DNA of 64,000 nucleotides, taken from NCBI GenBank assembly GCA_036405135.1, contig DASWYF010000002.1, positions 248,001 through 312,000 on the forward strand, given 5' to 3'. The notes beneath the pieces are model-generated. The model was not told where the DNA came from, did no database searches, and worked only from the letters and a program-made list of their open reading frames with translations. The stretch's first letter is position 1. Every line of letters begins with the position of its first letter. Positions 52,323 to 61,564 of this stretch are shown here, in pieces. Source of the stretch: Verrucomicrobiia bacterium (lineage in GTDB: Bacteria; Verrucomicrobiota; Verrucomicrobiia; Limisphaerales; JAEYXS01). Position numbers and translations under genes: made by a program.

Positions 52323-53786
52323 CTACTTGGCCGTAGCCATCTCCTCACGCCGTTGCGCAAGGCTTTTGAAGAACTCCGCACCTTCACGCATACGGCGTTT
52401 GAAGACATCCTTGTCCTCCAACATGGTCTTGAAAATGCGCCAAGACGGCGTGCGGGGGATGAGGACTTTGCCGAAGCGATTGAAGTAGTAGCGCTCGTAG
52501 AAGTCTTCCAGAGCGAGGAATATCTCTTCCTTGCTCAAGCCGGGGTATTCGAGCGTGCTTTGTTGGAAGCCGTCTGTCTCCACGAGGTCCGTCTTGTCCT
52601 TCTTCACGAACCACTGGTTCATCTTCGCCATCTCGTAAAGCTCCGTGCCGGGGTAGGGTGCGGCGAGCGAGACTTGCAGGCTGAACACGTCCAGTTCCTT
52701 GGCGAAGTTGATAGTGGTTTCAATTGTCTGTTTCGTCTCCACTGGCAAGCCAAGGATGAACGTACCATGGATAACCACGCCTGCCTTGTGACAGGCTTTT
52801 GTGAAACGCCGCATCTCATCCGTGGTGACACCTTTCTTGATCGTCTTCAGGATGTCGTCATTGCCGGATTCGTAACCCACGAGGAACAAGCGCAAACCAT
52901 TGTCTTTGAAACTCTGGATGGTGTCATAGTCCAAGTTGGCGCGGCTGTTGCAGGACCAAGTCACGCCGAGCTTGCCGAGTTTCTTCGCGATTTCCCGTGC
53001 GCGCGGCAGATTGGCGGTGAATGTGTCGTCATCGAAGAAGAACTCTTTCACATTGGGAAAGATATCCTTCATGTAGGCCATCTCATCCGCCACGTTCTGC
53101 GCACTGCGCACTCGATACTTGTGTCCACCAATCGTCTGTGGCCAGAGGCAGAAGGTGCATTGCGCCGGGCAACCACGGCCTGTGTACATGGAGATGTAAG
53201 GATGCTGCAGGTAACCGATAAAATATTTCTCGATCTGCAAGTCGCGCTTATACACATCTGCCACCCATGGAAGCGCATCCATATTCGGGATCAGTTCGCG
53301 CTCGGGGTTGTGCTTTATCTTGCCTTCCTTGTCTTTGTACGAGATGCCCGCCACGCTGGAGAGCTCACGGCCTTCCGCGACTTCTTTGCAGGTGTAATCA
53401 AATTCTTTGCGCGCGACCCAATCGATGGCCCAAGAGCCTTTCAACGTTTCCGTCGGCAATACCATCGCATGCGCGCCCACGAAGCCGACCACAGTGCCGG
53501 GTTTCTGGTTCTTGATCGCCTCCGCCACCTTGCAGTCGTTCTTGTACGAAGGGGTGGAAGTGTTGATGATGACGTGGTCGTAGTTCTTGGCGATGCGCAG
53601 GCATTCCTCCAGACCGATGTTATGCGGCGGGCAGTCCAGCAGCTTGGAGCCGGGTACCATGGCGGCGGGTTGCGCCAGCCATGTCGGATACCAATAGCTG
53701 GTCACCTCGCGACGCGCCTGATACCGCGCACCGGCACCGCCATCAAAGCCATCGAACGAAGGAGGGGATAGAAACAGTGCGCTCAT
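52323..53786 (-). CDS. hpnJ: Hopanoid radical SAM protein HpnJ
   Basis: 487 residues. An N-terminal B12-binding-like domain begins SALFLSPPSFDGFDGGAGAR and YQARREVTSYWYPTWLAQPA, which are hallmark HpnJ sequences; the radical SAM cysteines are Cys206, Cys210 and Cys213 (RGCPAQCTFCLWP). HpnJ is needed to turn glucosaminyl-bacteriohopanetetrol into the cyclitol ether in hopanoid-producing bacteria. It lies 132 bases after hpnH on the same strand, but a strong terminator stands between, so it may have its own promoter. HpnI and HpnK are not in the window. Confidence 0.88.
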   Translation of the reverse strand: MSALFLSPPSFDGFDGGAGARYQARREVTSYWYPTWLAQPAAMVPGSKLLDCPPHNIGLEECLRIAKNYDHVIINTSTPSYKNDCKVAEAIKNQKPGTVVGFVGAHAMVLPTETLKGSWAIDWVARKEFDYTCKEVAEGRELSSVAGISYKDKEGKIKHNPERELIPNMDALPWVADVYKRDLQIEKYFIGYLQHPYISMYTGRGCPAQCTFCLWPQTIGGHKYRVRSAQNVADEMAYMKDIFPNVKEFFFDDDTFTANLPRAREIAKKLGKLGVTWSCNSRANLDYDTIQSFKDNGLRLFLVGYESGNDDILKTIKKGVTTDEMRRFTKACHKAGVVIHGTFILGLPVETKQTIETTINFAKELDVFSLQVSLAAPYPGTELYEMAKMNQWFVKKDKTDLVETDGFQQSTLEYPGLSKEEIFLALEDFYERYYFNRFGKVLIPRTPSWRIFKTMLEDKDVFKRRMREGAEFFKSLAQRREEMATAK

Positions 53787-53853
53787 GTGATGTGTTTTAA
53801 GGCCGTCATCCGCAATCGCAGAATCTAATGCCGATTATACTAAACGCAAAAAC

Positions 53854-53883
53854 GGACCCACAAGGGTTTACTTGTGAGTCCGT
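53854..53883 (-). terminator. Intrinsic terminator between hpnH and hpnJ
   Basis: On the minus strand CGGAC-T-CACAAG pairs with CTTGTG-G-GTCCG around a TAAACC-type loop (arms CGGAC/GTCCG and CACAAG/CTTGTG), followed by TTTTTGCGTTTAG. It is 35 bases past the hpnH stop and 68 bases before the hpnJ start. Confidence 0.85.
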
Positions 53884-53918
53884 GTTACAAAACGGAGCCG
53901 ATTGTGACAGCGAAATGA

Positions 53919-55343
53919 CTACTTATTCTTCGCCGCCTCGATCTTCTTCAGGAGATCATCCCGTTGGGACGTATCACCCGTGCTGCAGCCGCCACCAGCA
54001 GTTGCAGTAGTTTCCTCATGCGTATGAGGAATGTCATTACCACCACGGGCAAAGGATGACTTCGCACCAGCGAATTCCTTGTTCACCGCGGCTTTCGCTT
54101 CGGCCAAGTGACCTTTGCCGATGGACACGCCGTTGAACGCTTGCACCTTGTAGCCTTCCGTGTAAGGAGCGGGCTTGGCGCCGAAATTGTACTTCATGTT
54201 TATCCACGTATCGCGAGGCTTGTTGCTGAGCGCGCCGCTCGGATCGTAGCCGCAATGCACCATGCAGTTCTCGCAACGCGGATCGCGAGCCACACCGTTC
54301 ACCACGCCATACTTCTCCCAATTCACCGTGCCCAGCATCTCCTGATAGCCCTTGTAGTGGCCATCCGTCATGAGATAGCAGGGGGCCTTCCAGCCCTTCA
54401 CGTTGTAAGTCGGGATCGCCCAGGCGGTGCAGGTCAGCTCGCGTTTGCCTGCGAGGAATTCCTGATACACCGGCGTGCCGAAGATGGTGAACATCTCGCC
54501 CCACTTCTCGATGTCTTTGAACTTCTGACGCGTGAGATCGCGGGTGAGGAAGAACTCTTTCGGATCGAAACCACGACGGGCCACCATGTCCTTCTTGGCG
54601 GCATCGTAATCGTAACCCGGCGAGATCGTGTGACCGTCCACGTTCAGGTAGGAGAGATACTTGAACATATCTTCCAGCTCCTGGACGTTCGTCTCTTTGT
54701 AAACCGTCGTGTTCGTGGCGACTTGGTAGCCGAGCACCTTCGCCATCTTGATGGCCGCGATGCATTCCTTGAAGACGCCTTCGCGTTCCACGATGAGATC
54801 GTGCGTGTATTCCAGACCGTCCACATGCACGTTCCAGTACATCCACTTGGAAGGCTTGATGACCACCTTTTTCTTGGCGTTCTCATCAGACTTGCGGATC
54901 TGCTCGGCTTCTTTCTCCGTAACCAGCTCGGCCTTCACCAATTCCTGCAGCTTCGTCTCCATCTCGGGAGAGAAGTGGGCGGCCATGTATTCGCGCATCT
55001 TCTTGCGCATGAACACGCCGTTTGTGCAGACGTAAATGATGCGGCCTTGCTCGCGCAGACCATGGATGAGTTCCTCAATCTTCGGATAGATCAGAGGTTC
55101 GCCACCGCAGATGGATACCATCGGGGCATCGCACTCGGCGGCAGCACCCAGGCATTGTTCCAGCGGAACCATGTCCTTGAGGCTGGTGGAGTACTCGCGA
55201 ATACGACCGCAACCCGTGCACGTCAAATTACAGGTGTGCAACGGTTCAAGTTGCAGTACCATGGCAAATTTCGGGGTACGTGCGACTTTATGCTTGATGA
55301 TGTGACGGGCAATCTTGACCGTCAAAGCCAATGGGAAACGCAT
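53919..55343 (-). CDS. hpnH: Adenosyl-hopene transferase HpnH
   Basis: 474 residues. The N-terminal MRFPLALTVKIARHIIKHKV and FAMVLQLEPLHTCNLTCTGC (Cys38, Cys42, Cys45) with GRIREY are characteristic of HpnH, the radical SAM enzyme that joins a 5'-deoxyadenosyl group to diploptene. The protein is about 100 residues longer than usual: a Lys/Glu-rich insert (residues about 115-160) after VCTNGVFMRKKM and a Gly/Thr-rich tail with GGGCSTGDTSQ. DUF3463-like Cys residues follow (CENCMVHCGYDPSG). It is 3 bases after a small lipoprotein gene. No squalene-hopene cyclase is in view. Confidence 0.9.
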   Translation of the reverse strand: MRFPLALTVKIARHIIKHKVARTPKFAMVLQLEPLHTCNLTCTGCGRIREYSTSLKDMVPLEQCLGAAAECDAPMVSICGGEPLIYPKIEELIHGLREQGRIIYVCTNGVFMRKKMREYMAAHFSPEMETKLQELVKAELVTEKEAEQIRKSDENAKKKVVIKPSKWMYWNVHVDGLEYTHDLIVEREGVFKECIAAIKMAKVLGYQVATNTTVYKETNVQELEDMFKYLSYLNVDGHTISPGYDYDAAKKDMVARRGFDPKEFFLTRDLTRQKFKDIEKWGEMFTIFGTPVYQEFLAGKRELTCTAWAIPTYNVKGWKAPCYLMTDGHYKGYQEMLGTVNWEKYGVVNGVARDPRCENCMVHCGYDPSGALSNKPRDTWINMKYNFGAKPAPYTEGYKVQAFNGVSIGKGHLAEAKAAVNKEFAGAKSSFARGGNDIPHTHEETTATAGGGCSTGDTSQRDDLLKKIEAAKNK

Positions 55344-55346
55344 AGT

Positions 55347-55586
55347 TTAAAACTGGGCATCGGCCAGCAGTACCGGCTCGAATTTATTATGAGCAGGTAT
55401 CACTGCTGGAAGAGGTTCCGTCAGAGACGGCGTTTCCTGAGCAGGATTCGTATTGTGCAACAAACCAGGCAACAGGAACGTAGCGGGCGAGATGGTTCTA
55501 GTGGCATTGATGCCACCACAGCCGCTGCCCACGAGGGCAACGAAGCTGAGGCTCAAGCAAAGCCAGCAGTTCCATTTTTTCCGCAT
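55347..55586 (-). CDS. Small lipoprotein upstream of hpnH
   Basis: 79 residues from the ATG at 55586. MRKKWNCWLCLSLSFVALVG then SGC is a lipoprotein signal with lipobox. The mature part is Pro-rich with the sequence RTISPATFLLPGLL, a short word I have seen only as conserved in such small verrucomicrobial lipoproteins, without known role. It lies 3 bases before hpnH and thus starts the transcript. A longer frame upstream runs into the divergent gene's region. Confidence 0.7.
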   Translation of the reverse strand: MRKKWNCWLCLSLSFVALVGSGCGGINATRTISPATFLLPGLLHNTNPAQETPSLTEPLPAVIPAHNKFEPVLLADAQF

Positions 55587-55610
55587 TGGCGTAGTATAGA
55601 TGGCATCGAC

Positions 55611-56414
55611 ATGTGTGCAACTTCTATTTCTAAGGTGTTTGAAGTGAGGTGTTTTCATCTCGCTAAGGCGGGTTTTGCCGGTCTAAAGGCCGTTTTGTGG
55701 CTGATTTTGCTCACCAGTTTCCTGCCGGTTCAAAGGGTTACAGCAGATAACACCACCAATGTCTTTCAGTTACGGGCGGAGAAAGCGTATCAGACCTGCC
55801 GGGAAGCTTACGTGGCCGCGCCCAAGAATGACGACGCCATGTGGCGGTATGGAAAAGCCATTTTCGACCTTGCCGAGTTTGCCAAGGACGATGATGACCG
55901 GGAAAAACTCGCACTGGAAGGTATCGACCTTTGCCGGGCCTTGGTTGCCCGGTCACCTAAGAACGCTGCCGCCCACTATTACTTGGGTATGAACCTCGGC
56001 CAGCTTGCCCGCACCAAGACCTTGGGTGCCTTGTCCATCGTCCGGGAGATGGAGAACGTCTTCAAACGCTCTGCTGATCTGGACAACAAGGTCCACTACG
56101 CTGGTGCTGAACGTTGTCTGGGCATCCTTTACCTCGAGGCTCCCGGTTGGCCCACCAGCATAGGTAACAAATCAAAAGCCCGCCAATACCTCCAACGCTG
56201 CGTAGAAGTCAGCCCTGAGTATCCCGACAATCATTTGGAACTCATGGAAGCCTACGTGGAGTGGAAGGACACGAAAACCCTCCAAAAAGCCGCCAAGGAA
56301 TACGAAGCTATTTTGCCCAAAGCCCGCGAACAATTCAAAGGCGAGGCATGGGAAGAGAGCTGGCTGGACTGGGACAAGCGATGGAAAGCGATCCAAGCCA
56401 AGTTGAAGAAATGA
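55611..56414 (+). CDS. Periplasmic TPR-type protein
   Basis: 267 residues from the ATG at 55611. A signal segment (KAVLWLILLTSFLPVQRVTA) leads into helical repeats with TPR-like words: NAAAHYYLGMNLGQLARTKT, LDNKVHYAGAERCLGILYLE, GNKSKARQYLQRCVEVSPEY and NHLELMEAYVEWKDTKTLQK. Such proteins bind partners or assemble complexes. It is divergent from the lipoprotein-hpnH unit (24-base gap). The frame stays open further upstream, antisense to hpnH, but that part has no coding character. Confidence 0.75.
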   Translation: MCATSISKVFEVRCFHLAKAGFAGLKAVLWLILLTSFLPVQRVTADNTTNVFQLRAEKAYQTCREAYVAAPKNDDAMWRYGKAIFDLAEFAKDDDDREKLALEGIDLCRALVARSPKNAAAHYYLGMNLGQLARTKTLGALSIVREMENVFKRSADLDNKVHYAGAERCLGILYLEAPGWPTSIGNKSKARQYLQRCVEVSPEYPDNHLELMEAYVEWKDTKTLQKAAKEYEAILPKAREQFKGEAWEESWLDWDKRWKAIQAKLKK

Positions 56415-56537
56415 GGGGAACTTAAGTTGCGAGCAATTTATGTGTCAGCGATTCATCTCCTCGGATTTCGCCCCCATGATGGCCCGCCGGTGCAACCGAC
56501 AGTTGACTCATTCGCTCCAGCATCGTTTATTTCCAGC

Positions 56538-56951
56538 ATGCGTTTCACCTGGGTAGTTGTATTGCTGGCGGTCGTATTGTCATCGGGTTGTGCCTCCAAG
56601 TCGAAGCAGGTAGAGGAGAAGAGTCCGTTTATGGACAGGACTTCGGATGTTGCAGTATCTGCAGCACCGCCCGCAGAAAAGAGCACTCGCAAGAACAAAG
56701 ATGACGGCAAGCCGGAGATCGCTCCCGCAAACGCCATCGCGGGTAAAGTGGTGATGGTGAATGATGCCTTGCGCTATGTGGTCGTAGATTTCGGCTTTGG
56801 CCGTCTGCCCCAACCAGAACAACGTCTTGGCGTCTATCGTGCCGGTAATAAAGTTGCCGAGATCAAGATTTCCTCCCAGCCGCGTAATTCCAACTACGCT
56901 GCGGACATCATCACCGGCACCATCGCGATAGGCGATGAAGTGCGGCAGTAG
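56538..56951 (+). CDS. Lipoprotein, unknown function
   Basis: 137 residues from the ATG at 56538. Lipobox at LLAVVLSSGC after a hydrophobic leader. A charged linker (KSTRKNKDDGKPEIAPANAI) is followed by a small beta domain: IAGKVVMVNDALRYVVVDFG, QRLGVYRAGNKVAEIKISSQ and a closing DIITGTIAIGDEVRQ. The pattern resembles small beta-barrel lipoproteins common in Verrucomicrobia; function unknown. It follows the TPR gene by 123 bases, same strand. Confidence 0.7.
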   Translation: MRFTWVVVLLAVVLSSGCASKSKQVEEKSPFMDRTSDVAVSAAPPAEKSTRKNKDDGKPEIAPANAIAGKVVMVNDALRYVVVDFGFGRLPQPEQRLGVYRAGNKVAEIKISSQPRNSNYAADIITGTIAIGDEVRQ

Positions 56952-57097
56952 GCGCGATTTGCTTGGTCTTTTACCCTGCGCATAAGGCCTTTTGGCCGGA
57001 TTGTGCATTGGCGTGTTTATGGTAGCCTCACCTAGTTCTTCCCGATTTGTTCGTGCTTTAAGTTGGGCAGGAGGTAGGAAAAATCAAAAAACGCCAT

Positions 57098-59494
57098 ATG
57101 AACTATTGGAGATTTTTCGGGGCCATCGCAGTTGCGATAGGAACGATTTGCACGACTTCAAACCTAGTTGCACAACAGGGAACCTTGTGGACCAATGTGT
57201 TTGACGGGGGAACATCGAGGGAGGATCGTCCTGCGGTAGTAGCCCGCGATAATGCAGGGAATTTTTTTGTGGGAGGATACGCTGTCACTGAGACCAATAA
57301 TCTCGACATTCTTGTGATGAAGTACGGTCCCGACGGCACCTTGTCCAGCACCTGGCCAGATGTCGGATATGGAGTGGGTGTGAGACGCTATAACGGGACT
57401 GGCAATGATCGTGATACCGTGGCCGCCATGACCACTGATGTGGCGGGAAATCTTTATGTGGCCGGGACATTGGGTAAATCAGGTATTGCAACTACAGCAC
57501 CCGATGATGATGCGTGCGTGCTGAAGTATGACCCTAACGGCAATTTGGCGATGGTGATCCGTCTTACTCCCGGATCTTTTGATTCGAGCGTCGCAATGCA
57601 TGTAGGAGGGACGGGGCGAATTTATTTATTGGTTCGTCAAGGTACATCATTGGGTACGATGTACCTTTACGAAGCCAATGGCACATTGTCGTCTGCGTGG
57701 CCCAACATAGGTAATGGAACCGGAATTCGGCGCTTACCATTTGAGGGGCAATCTTTTGTCGTGGCACCAGATCAGAGCGTTTATGTCCTCGGGCGGCAGA
57801 ACCACTATATGAACTATGTGGATCAGGAATTGACCATTACCAAGCTTGCACCAAACGGTGTAGGTGTTTGGACAAATTATTATGCCGGGCCGATTGCTGG
57901 CAATGACACTGCGGTGAAAATCGCCTTGGCACCCGATGGTGAAATAGTGGCTTTGGGCAATGCACCGGGTAATGGCGTCGGCACCGATTATTTGCTGTGG
58001 CGTTTGCAACCGGATGGTAGTCCATCAGCCGCATGGCCTGATGTCGGACAGGGAGCAGGCGTCAGACGTTATGATGCCAATGCCCGCGTGGACACGGCTC
58101 GCTCATTGAAGATTGATGCACAGGGGAACACTTATGTCAGTGGTTCCGCCAGCCGCTTTCCTTCCAATTACGATTTCGTCACTTGGAAACTGGATCCTCA
58201 AGGCAATCCGTCAGCAGAATGGCCTGATATCGGTTTTGGCCAGGGTATTCGGATTTATCAGGGAGCCGGAACTAGCGCGGATGAAGTCTGGGATATGGCT
58301 TTGGACGCTCAGGGAAATGTATTTGTCACAGGTCGGGGTAATTCCGGACCTAACACGACTTATCCTTATGATGCACTGACGATTTCATATGCCCGAACAG
58401 GAGAAGTTCTCTGGAAAGCGACCTACAGCGGCGGCTCAAATATCGTGGACACAGGAATGTGCATTCTGACTGATGATTCACGCGGAGTGTTCGTAGTTGG
58501 TTATACGGGACCGTCTCCCCAAACCGATGTATTTGTGGCCAAGTATTATCACAACACAGCACCCGTGCCGACTCCGACCTCAGCAGTATTGCCGGAGGAC
58601 GGCTTGGCGCTCGTTTCCTTGTCAGGCTATGACCGTGAAGGAGATGCTTTTTCGGCCACTGTCAGTACACTGCCTGCCAATGGCAGCCTAAGCCTCTCCG
58701 GCGCTGACATTGTTTATTCTCCTGCCTTGAATTTCAATGGCTCCGACAGTTTTTCCTTCGTGCTGACAGACAGCTTCGCCACTTCAGCACCGGCAGCTGT
58801 TCAACTCAACGTGACCCCTGTGAATGATGCACCAGTGGTGCCGCCGGGAACCATATATGGTCAACCGCTCGAAGATAATCCGTACACGTTGACGTTCGAC
58901 ATGTTGGTTGCGGGTTTGCAAGCCACGGATGTGGATGGGGATGCTCTGACGATTCTGGTCCAGCGCGTTGACGGTGGCACCCTGACCAAAGCAGGACTGC
59001 CTGTCGTGCCTGGTGTGACCTTGGTTCTGCCCGGGGAGTCATTGACTTGGCGGCCAGCCACCAACGTGTATGGCGGATTCCTTCCCGGATATGCCATCAG
59101 CGCCTATGACGGAAATCTTGTATCTGCCACTTCAACCGAAGTGAGAATGAGCGTGATAGCAGTGAATGACGCACCTTCGTTCGGATTGAGCAGTTCCTCC
59201 TACACATTGCCGAAGAACGCCAATGCGACCACTCTGACCGGATTGGCCACGAGCATCTCCGCCGGTCCGGCAAATGAATCGTCTCAAGCTGTCACATTCC
59301 ACATTACTAACAACAACGCCGCGCTGTTCACTGCTCAGCCAGCCATGACGTCATCCGGTACGCTGACCTTTACTCCCAAAAAGGGTGCCAAAGGTCAGGC
59401 GGTCTTGACGATCGTAGCGAAAGACACCGGCGGTACGGCAAATGGCGGCGTGGATACTTCGACAGCGAAGACGTTCACCATCATCGCCAAGTAA
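57098..59494 (+). CDS. Large secreted beta-propeller and cadherin-like protein
   Basis: 798 residues. N-terminal signal peptide (AVAIGTICTTSNLVAQ). Residues about 30-470 hold beta-propeller repeats of the SBBP type, each with words such as ARDNAGNFFVGGYAVTETNN, TDVAGNLYVAGTLG, KIDAQGNTYVSGSASRFPSN and LDAQGNVFVTGRGNS. The C-terminal 300 residues form tandem cadherin-like/Ig modules ending in VNDAP (TPVNDAPVVPP, IAVNDAPSFGL) and a final DTGG module. It is a surface or extracellular binding protein; no catalytic motif is seen and no PEP-CTERM or T9SS tail is present. It converges with the sensor kinase gene. Confidence 0.75.
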   Translation: MNYWRFFGAIAVAIGTICTTSNLVAQQGTLWTNVFDGGTSREDRPAVVARDNAGNFFVGGYAVTETNNLDILVMKYGPDGTLSSTWPDVGYGVGVRRYNGTGNDRDTVAAMTTDVAGNLYVAGTLGKSGIATTAPDDDACVLKYDPNGNLAMVIRLTPGSFDSSVAMHVGGTGRIYLLVRQGTSLGTMYLYEANGTLSSAWPNIGNGTGIRRLPFEGQSFVVAPDQSVYVLGRQNHYMNYVDQELTITKLAPNGVGVWTNYYAGPIAGNDTAVKIALAPDGEIVALGNAPGNGVGTDYLLWRLQPDGSPSAAWPDVGQGAGVRRYDANARVDTARSLKIDAQGNTYVSGSASRFPSNYDFVTWKLDPQGNPSAEWPDIGFGQGIRIYQGAGTSADEVWDMALDAQGNVFVTGRGNSGPNTTYPYDALTISYARTGEVLWKATYSGGSNIVDTGMCILTDDSRGVFVVGYTGPSPQTDVFVAKYYHNTAPVPTPTSAVLPEDGLALVSLSGYDREGDAFSATVSTLPANGSLSLSGADIVYSPALNFNGSDSFSFVLTDSFATSAPAAVQLNVTPVNDAPVVPPGTIYGQPLEDNPYTLTFDMLVAGLQATDVDGDALTILVQRVDGGTLTKAGLPVVPGVTLVLPGESLTWRPATNVYGGFLPGYAISAYDGNLVSATSTEVRMSVIAVNDAPSFGLSSSSYTLPKNANATTLTGLATSISAGPANESSQAVTFHITNNNAALFTAQPAMTSSGTLTFTPKKGAKGQAVLTIVAKDTGGTANGGVDTSTAKTFTIIAK

Positions 59495-59506
59495 ATCAGC
59501 GGATGC

Positions 59507-61522
59507 TCATGCAGCTTCCACAATCACTTCTACGGTGAAAATGGAGCCTTTGCCCGGCGTGCTTTGAAAGGTGATATCGCCGCCAAGCAGCTTGGCCAGT
59601 TGTTTGCTGATCGAGAGTCCAAGCCCGCTGCCCCCGTGCTTGCGGGCAATGGTCGGGTCAGCCTGCGCGTAGGGTGAGAAAATTTTTCGCTGGTTCTCTG
59701 GCGCGATGCCATCGCCGGTATCCGTGACCCTGAAAATCAGCTTCTGCTTTCTTAAACCGTTCTGAGGTGCGCTGTCAGGCAGGCTCTGCATCTCAGCCCG
59801 CAATTCAACGTGCCCCTTATGCGTGAACTTGATGGCGTTGCTGACCAGATTGTTCAGGATCTGTCGTAGCCGTCCAGGATCGCTCAGCACCACGCCGGGC
59901 AATTTCTCATCCAGCACGATACGCAGTTCCAAAGCCTTCATCTGTGCGGAAGGGCGGAACAGATGACCGACTTCTTCCATCAATTCACGCGGTCCTACGG
60001 GCAACTGCTCCAGCTCCAATCGTCCCGCCTCCAGCTTGGAATGTTCCAATGTGTCGCCAACCAGCTTGAGCAAACTCTCGGCAGAATTCTCGACCAGTTT
60101 GAGGTCATCGCGGCATGACCGGTCGACCTTATCCAAGCCCAAATTCTGCATGAGCATCACCATACCCGCGAGCGGTGTGCGCACTTCATGGGCCATAACT
60201 GCCATATAGTGTCCTTTCGCTGCGTTTGCCTCTTCGGCAGCTTCCTTGGCCGCGCGCAAGTTCTCTTCTGCCTTCAAACGCTCTGAGATCTCGTGCCTTA
60301 GGCTGCGATTGAGCCGGTAGAGCGGCAGCATCCAGCCAATCGCCGTCAGCGTGACCGCGATGGCCCCAACGATGACCCAGTACACCCAGCGCAGATTCGG
60401 CTGCGGATTGGGATCATACATGAAACCCTCGAATTCAAAGCCGCGCGGGATCATCCCGAACTCCGCATACGTATCCGCGATGTGCCGCCAACGTCCCGGA
60501 TTCATGTGGCCCACTTCTACGAGATCCGTGTGCATGAGCTGCTTGGTATGTTCCGCCTCGTAGAGCAAGTGCTCGGACGTTTTGCGATTGCCGTATTTGC
60601 TGCCGATGATCTCCACGATCTCACGCGGATGTTTCAGCGCATACTCCCAGCCTTTCAAGCTGGCCGCGCGAAAGGCTTTCACTCGTTCCGGATATTGGGC
60701 GATCACTGCTTCCGTAGTGAAAAGATTGTCTCCGTAAAAATCGATACCGCCTGAGCGTGGTGTGAACGTCATCGCCTCCATACCCGCCTTCTCGATCACA
60801 AACGGTTCATCCGTGCTGTAAGCGGACATCGCCGCGACTTTGCCTTTGATGATGTCCTCCACTTCAAACGTGTGATGCTCGATCTTCAGATTGCGCGGGT
60901 CCACGCCTTCCGCCTTGAAATAGGCGAACAACTCAGCCGATTGCGGCTCGATCATGATGGGCTTGCCCACCAGATCATGCAGGTCGTTGATCGCTGCGGT
61001 ACGTCGCGCGACGAGCACCAACGGTGAGTGTTGATATATCGCGGCCAGCACCACGACCGGTTTTCCTTTCGCCCGCAAAAGCATCAGCTCAGACGTGCCC
61101 ACACCGAACTCCGCTTCGCCATTCAAAACCGTTTCCACAGGATCGCGTCCCGGTTGCGCTTCCCTCAATTCCACATCCAGCCCGGCATCTTGATAGTAGC
61201 CTTGTTCCAACGCTGCGTAATATCCGGCGAATTGAAATTGATGTTTCCATTTAAGTTGCAATGTGACCTTCTGCCTTTGAGCCGGAGCCGCCGGGAGCGG
61301 GAGAACATTGAAGCAAATGAAGATCGCAACGATTACTTTGTAGATCGTTTCAAATCTGCCGGAAAAAATTTTGCCTCGAGCCACCTTCCGCAGTTTTGTG
61401 AAAATTTCATTTTGTTCAAGGGATAACCAAGGAAAAGACCGCTCTTCCCGCTCGAATGCCAAAATATGTTGTGAACATGCGTTCTTGCAGGGGATTTGTG
61501 CGAAAAGAAAAAGCGCCGCCAT
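59507..61522 (-). CDS. Sensor histidine kinase fused to an NMT1/THI5-like binding domain
   Basis: About 671 residues from the first ATG. A leader (IYKVIVAIFICFNVLPLPAA) precedes a periplasmic NMT1/THI5-type domain (KVTLQLKWKHQFQFAGYYAA, residues about 85-375), a membrane helix (residues 379-400), a short coiled region and a kinase core: His445 in MAHEVRTPLAGM, then NNLVSNAIKFTHKG (N box), VTDTGDGIAPE (G1) and GGSGLGLSISK (G2). It probably senses a small molecule such as a pyrimidine or amine. The ATG at 61522 sits inside the loop of the terminator of the upstream gene, so a later start is likely; the GTG at 61384 would give a clean signal peptide. No response regulator is adjacent. Confidence 0.83.
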   Translation of the reverse strand: MAALFLFAQIPCKNACSQHILAFEREERSFPWLSLEQNEIFTKLRKVARGKIFSGRFETIYKVIVAIFICFNVLPLPAAPAQRQKVTLQLKWKHQFQFAGYYAALEQGYYQDAGLDVELREAQPGRDPVETVLNGEAEFGVGTSELMLLRAKGKPVVVLAAIYQHSPLVLVARRTAAINDLHDLVGKPIMIEPQSAELFAYFKAEGVDPRNLKIEHHTFEVEDIIKGKVAAMSAYSTDEPFVIEKAGMEAMTFTPRSGGIDFYGDNLFTTEAVIAQYPERVKAFRAASLKGWEYALKHPREIVEIIGSKYGNRKTSEHLLYEAEHTKQLMHTDLVEVGHMNPGRWRHIADTYAEFGMIPRGFEFEGFMYDPNPQPNLRWVYWVIVGAIAVTLTAIGWMLPLYRLNRSLRHEISERLKAEENLRAAKEAAEEANAAKGHYMAVMAHEVRTPLAGMVMLMQNLGLDKVDRSCRDDLKLVENSAESLLKLVGDTLEHSKLEAGRLELEQLPVGPRELMEEVGHLFRPSAQMKALELRIVLDEKLPGVVLSDPGRLRQILNNLVSNAIKFTHKGHVELRAEMQSLPDSAPQNGLRKQKLIFRVTDTGDGIAPENQRKIFSPYAQADPTIARKHGGSGLGLSISKQLAKLLGGDITFQSTPGKGSIFTVEVIVEAA

Positions 61523-61540
61523 GTGCTATGACGGCGCTTT
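61510..61540 (-). terminator. Intrinsic terminator after the 61565-61876 gene
   Basis: On the minus strand AAAGCGCCG (61540-61532) pairs with CGGCGCTTT (61518-61510), followed by TTCTTTTCG. The loop contains the first ATG of the kinase gene. Confidence 0.85.
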
Positions 61541-61564
61541 CTGGAAAGAGCAGGGGAGACGCGG

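Noticed and set aside
52299-53771. Open frame of 490 codons opposite hpnJ
   Set aside because: Antisense to hpnJ, whose family motifs are clear; the protein has no recognisable domain.
54108-55610. Long upstream extension of the TPR frame, antisense to hpnH
   Set aside because: Only the part from 55611 has a signal peptide and TPR-like helices; the rest is the complement of hpnH.
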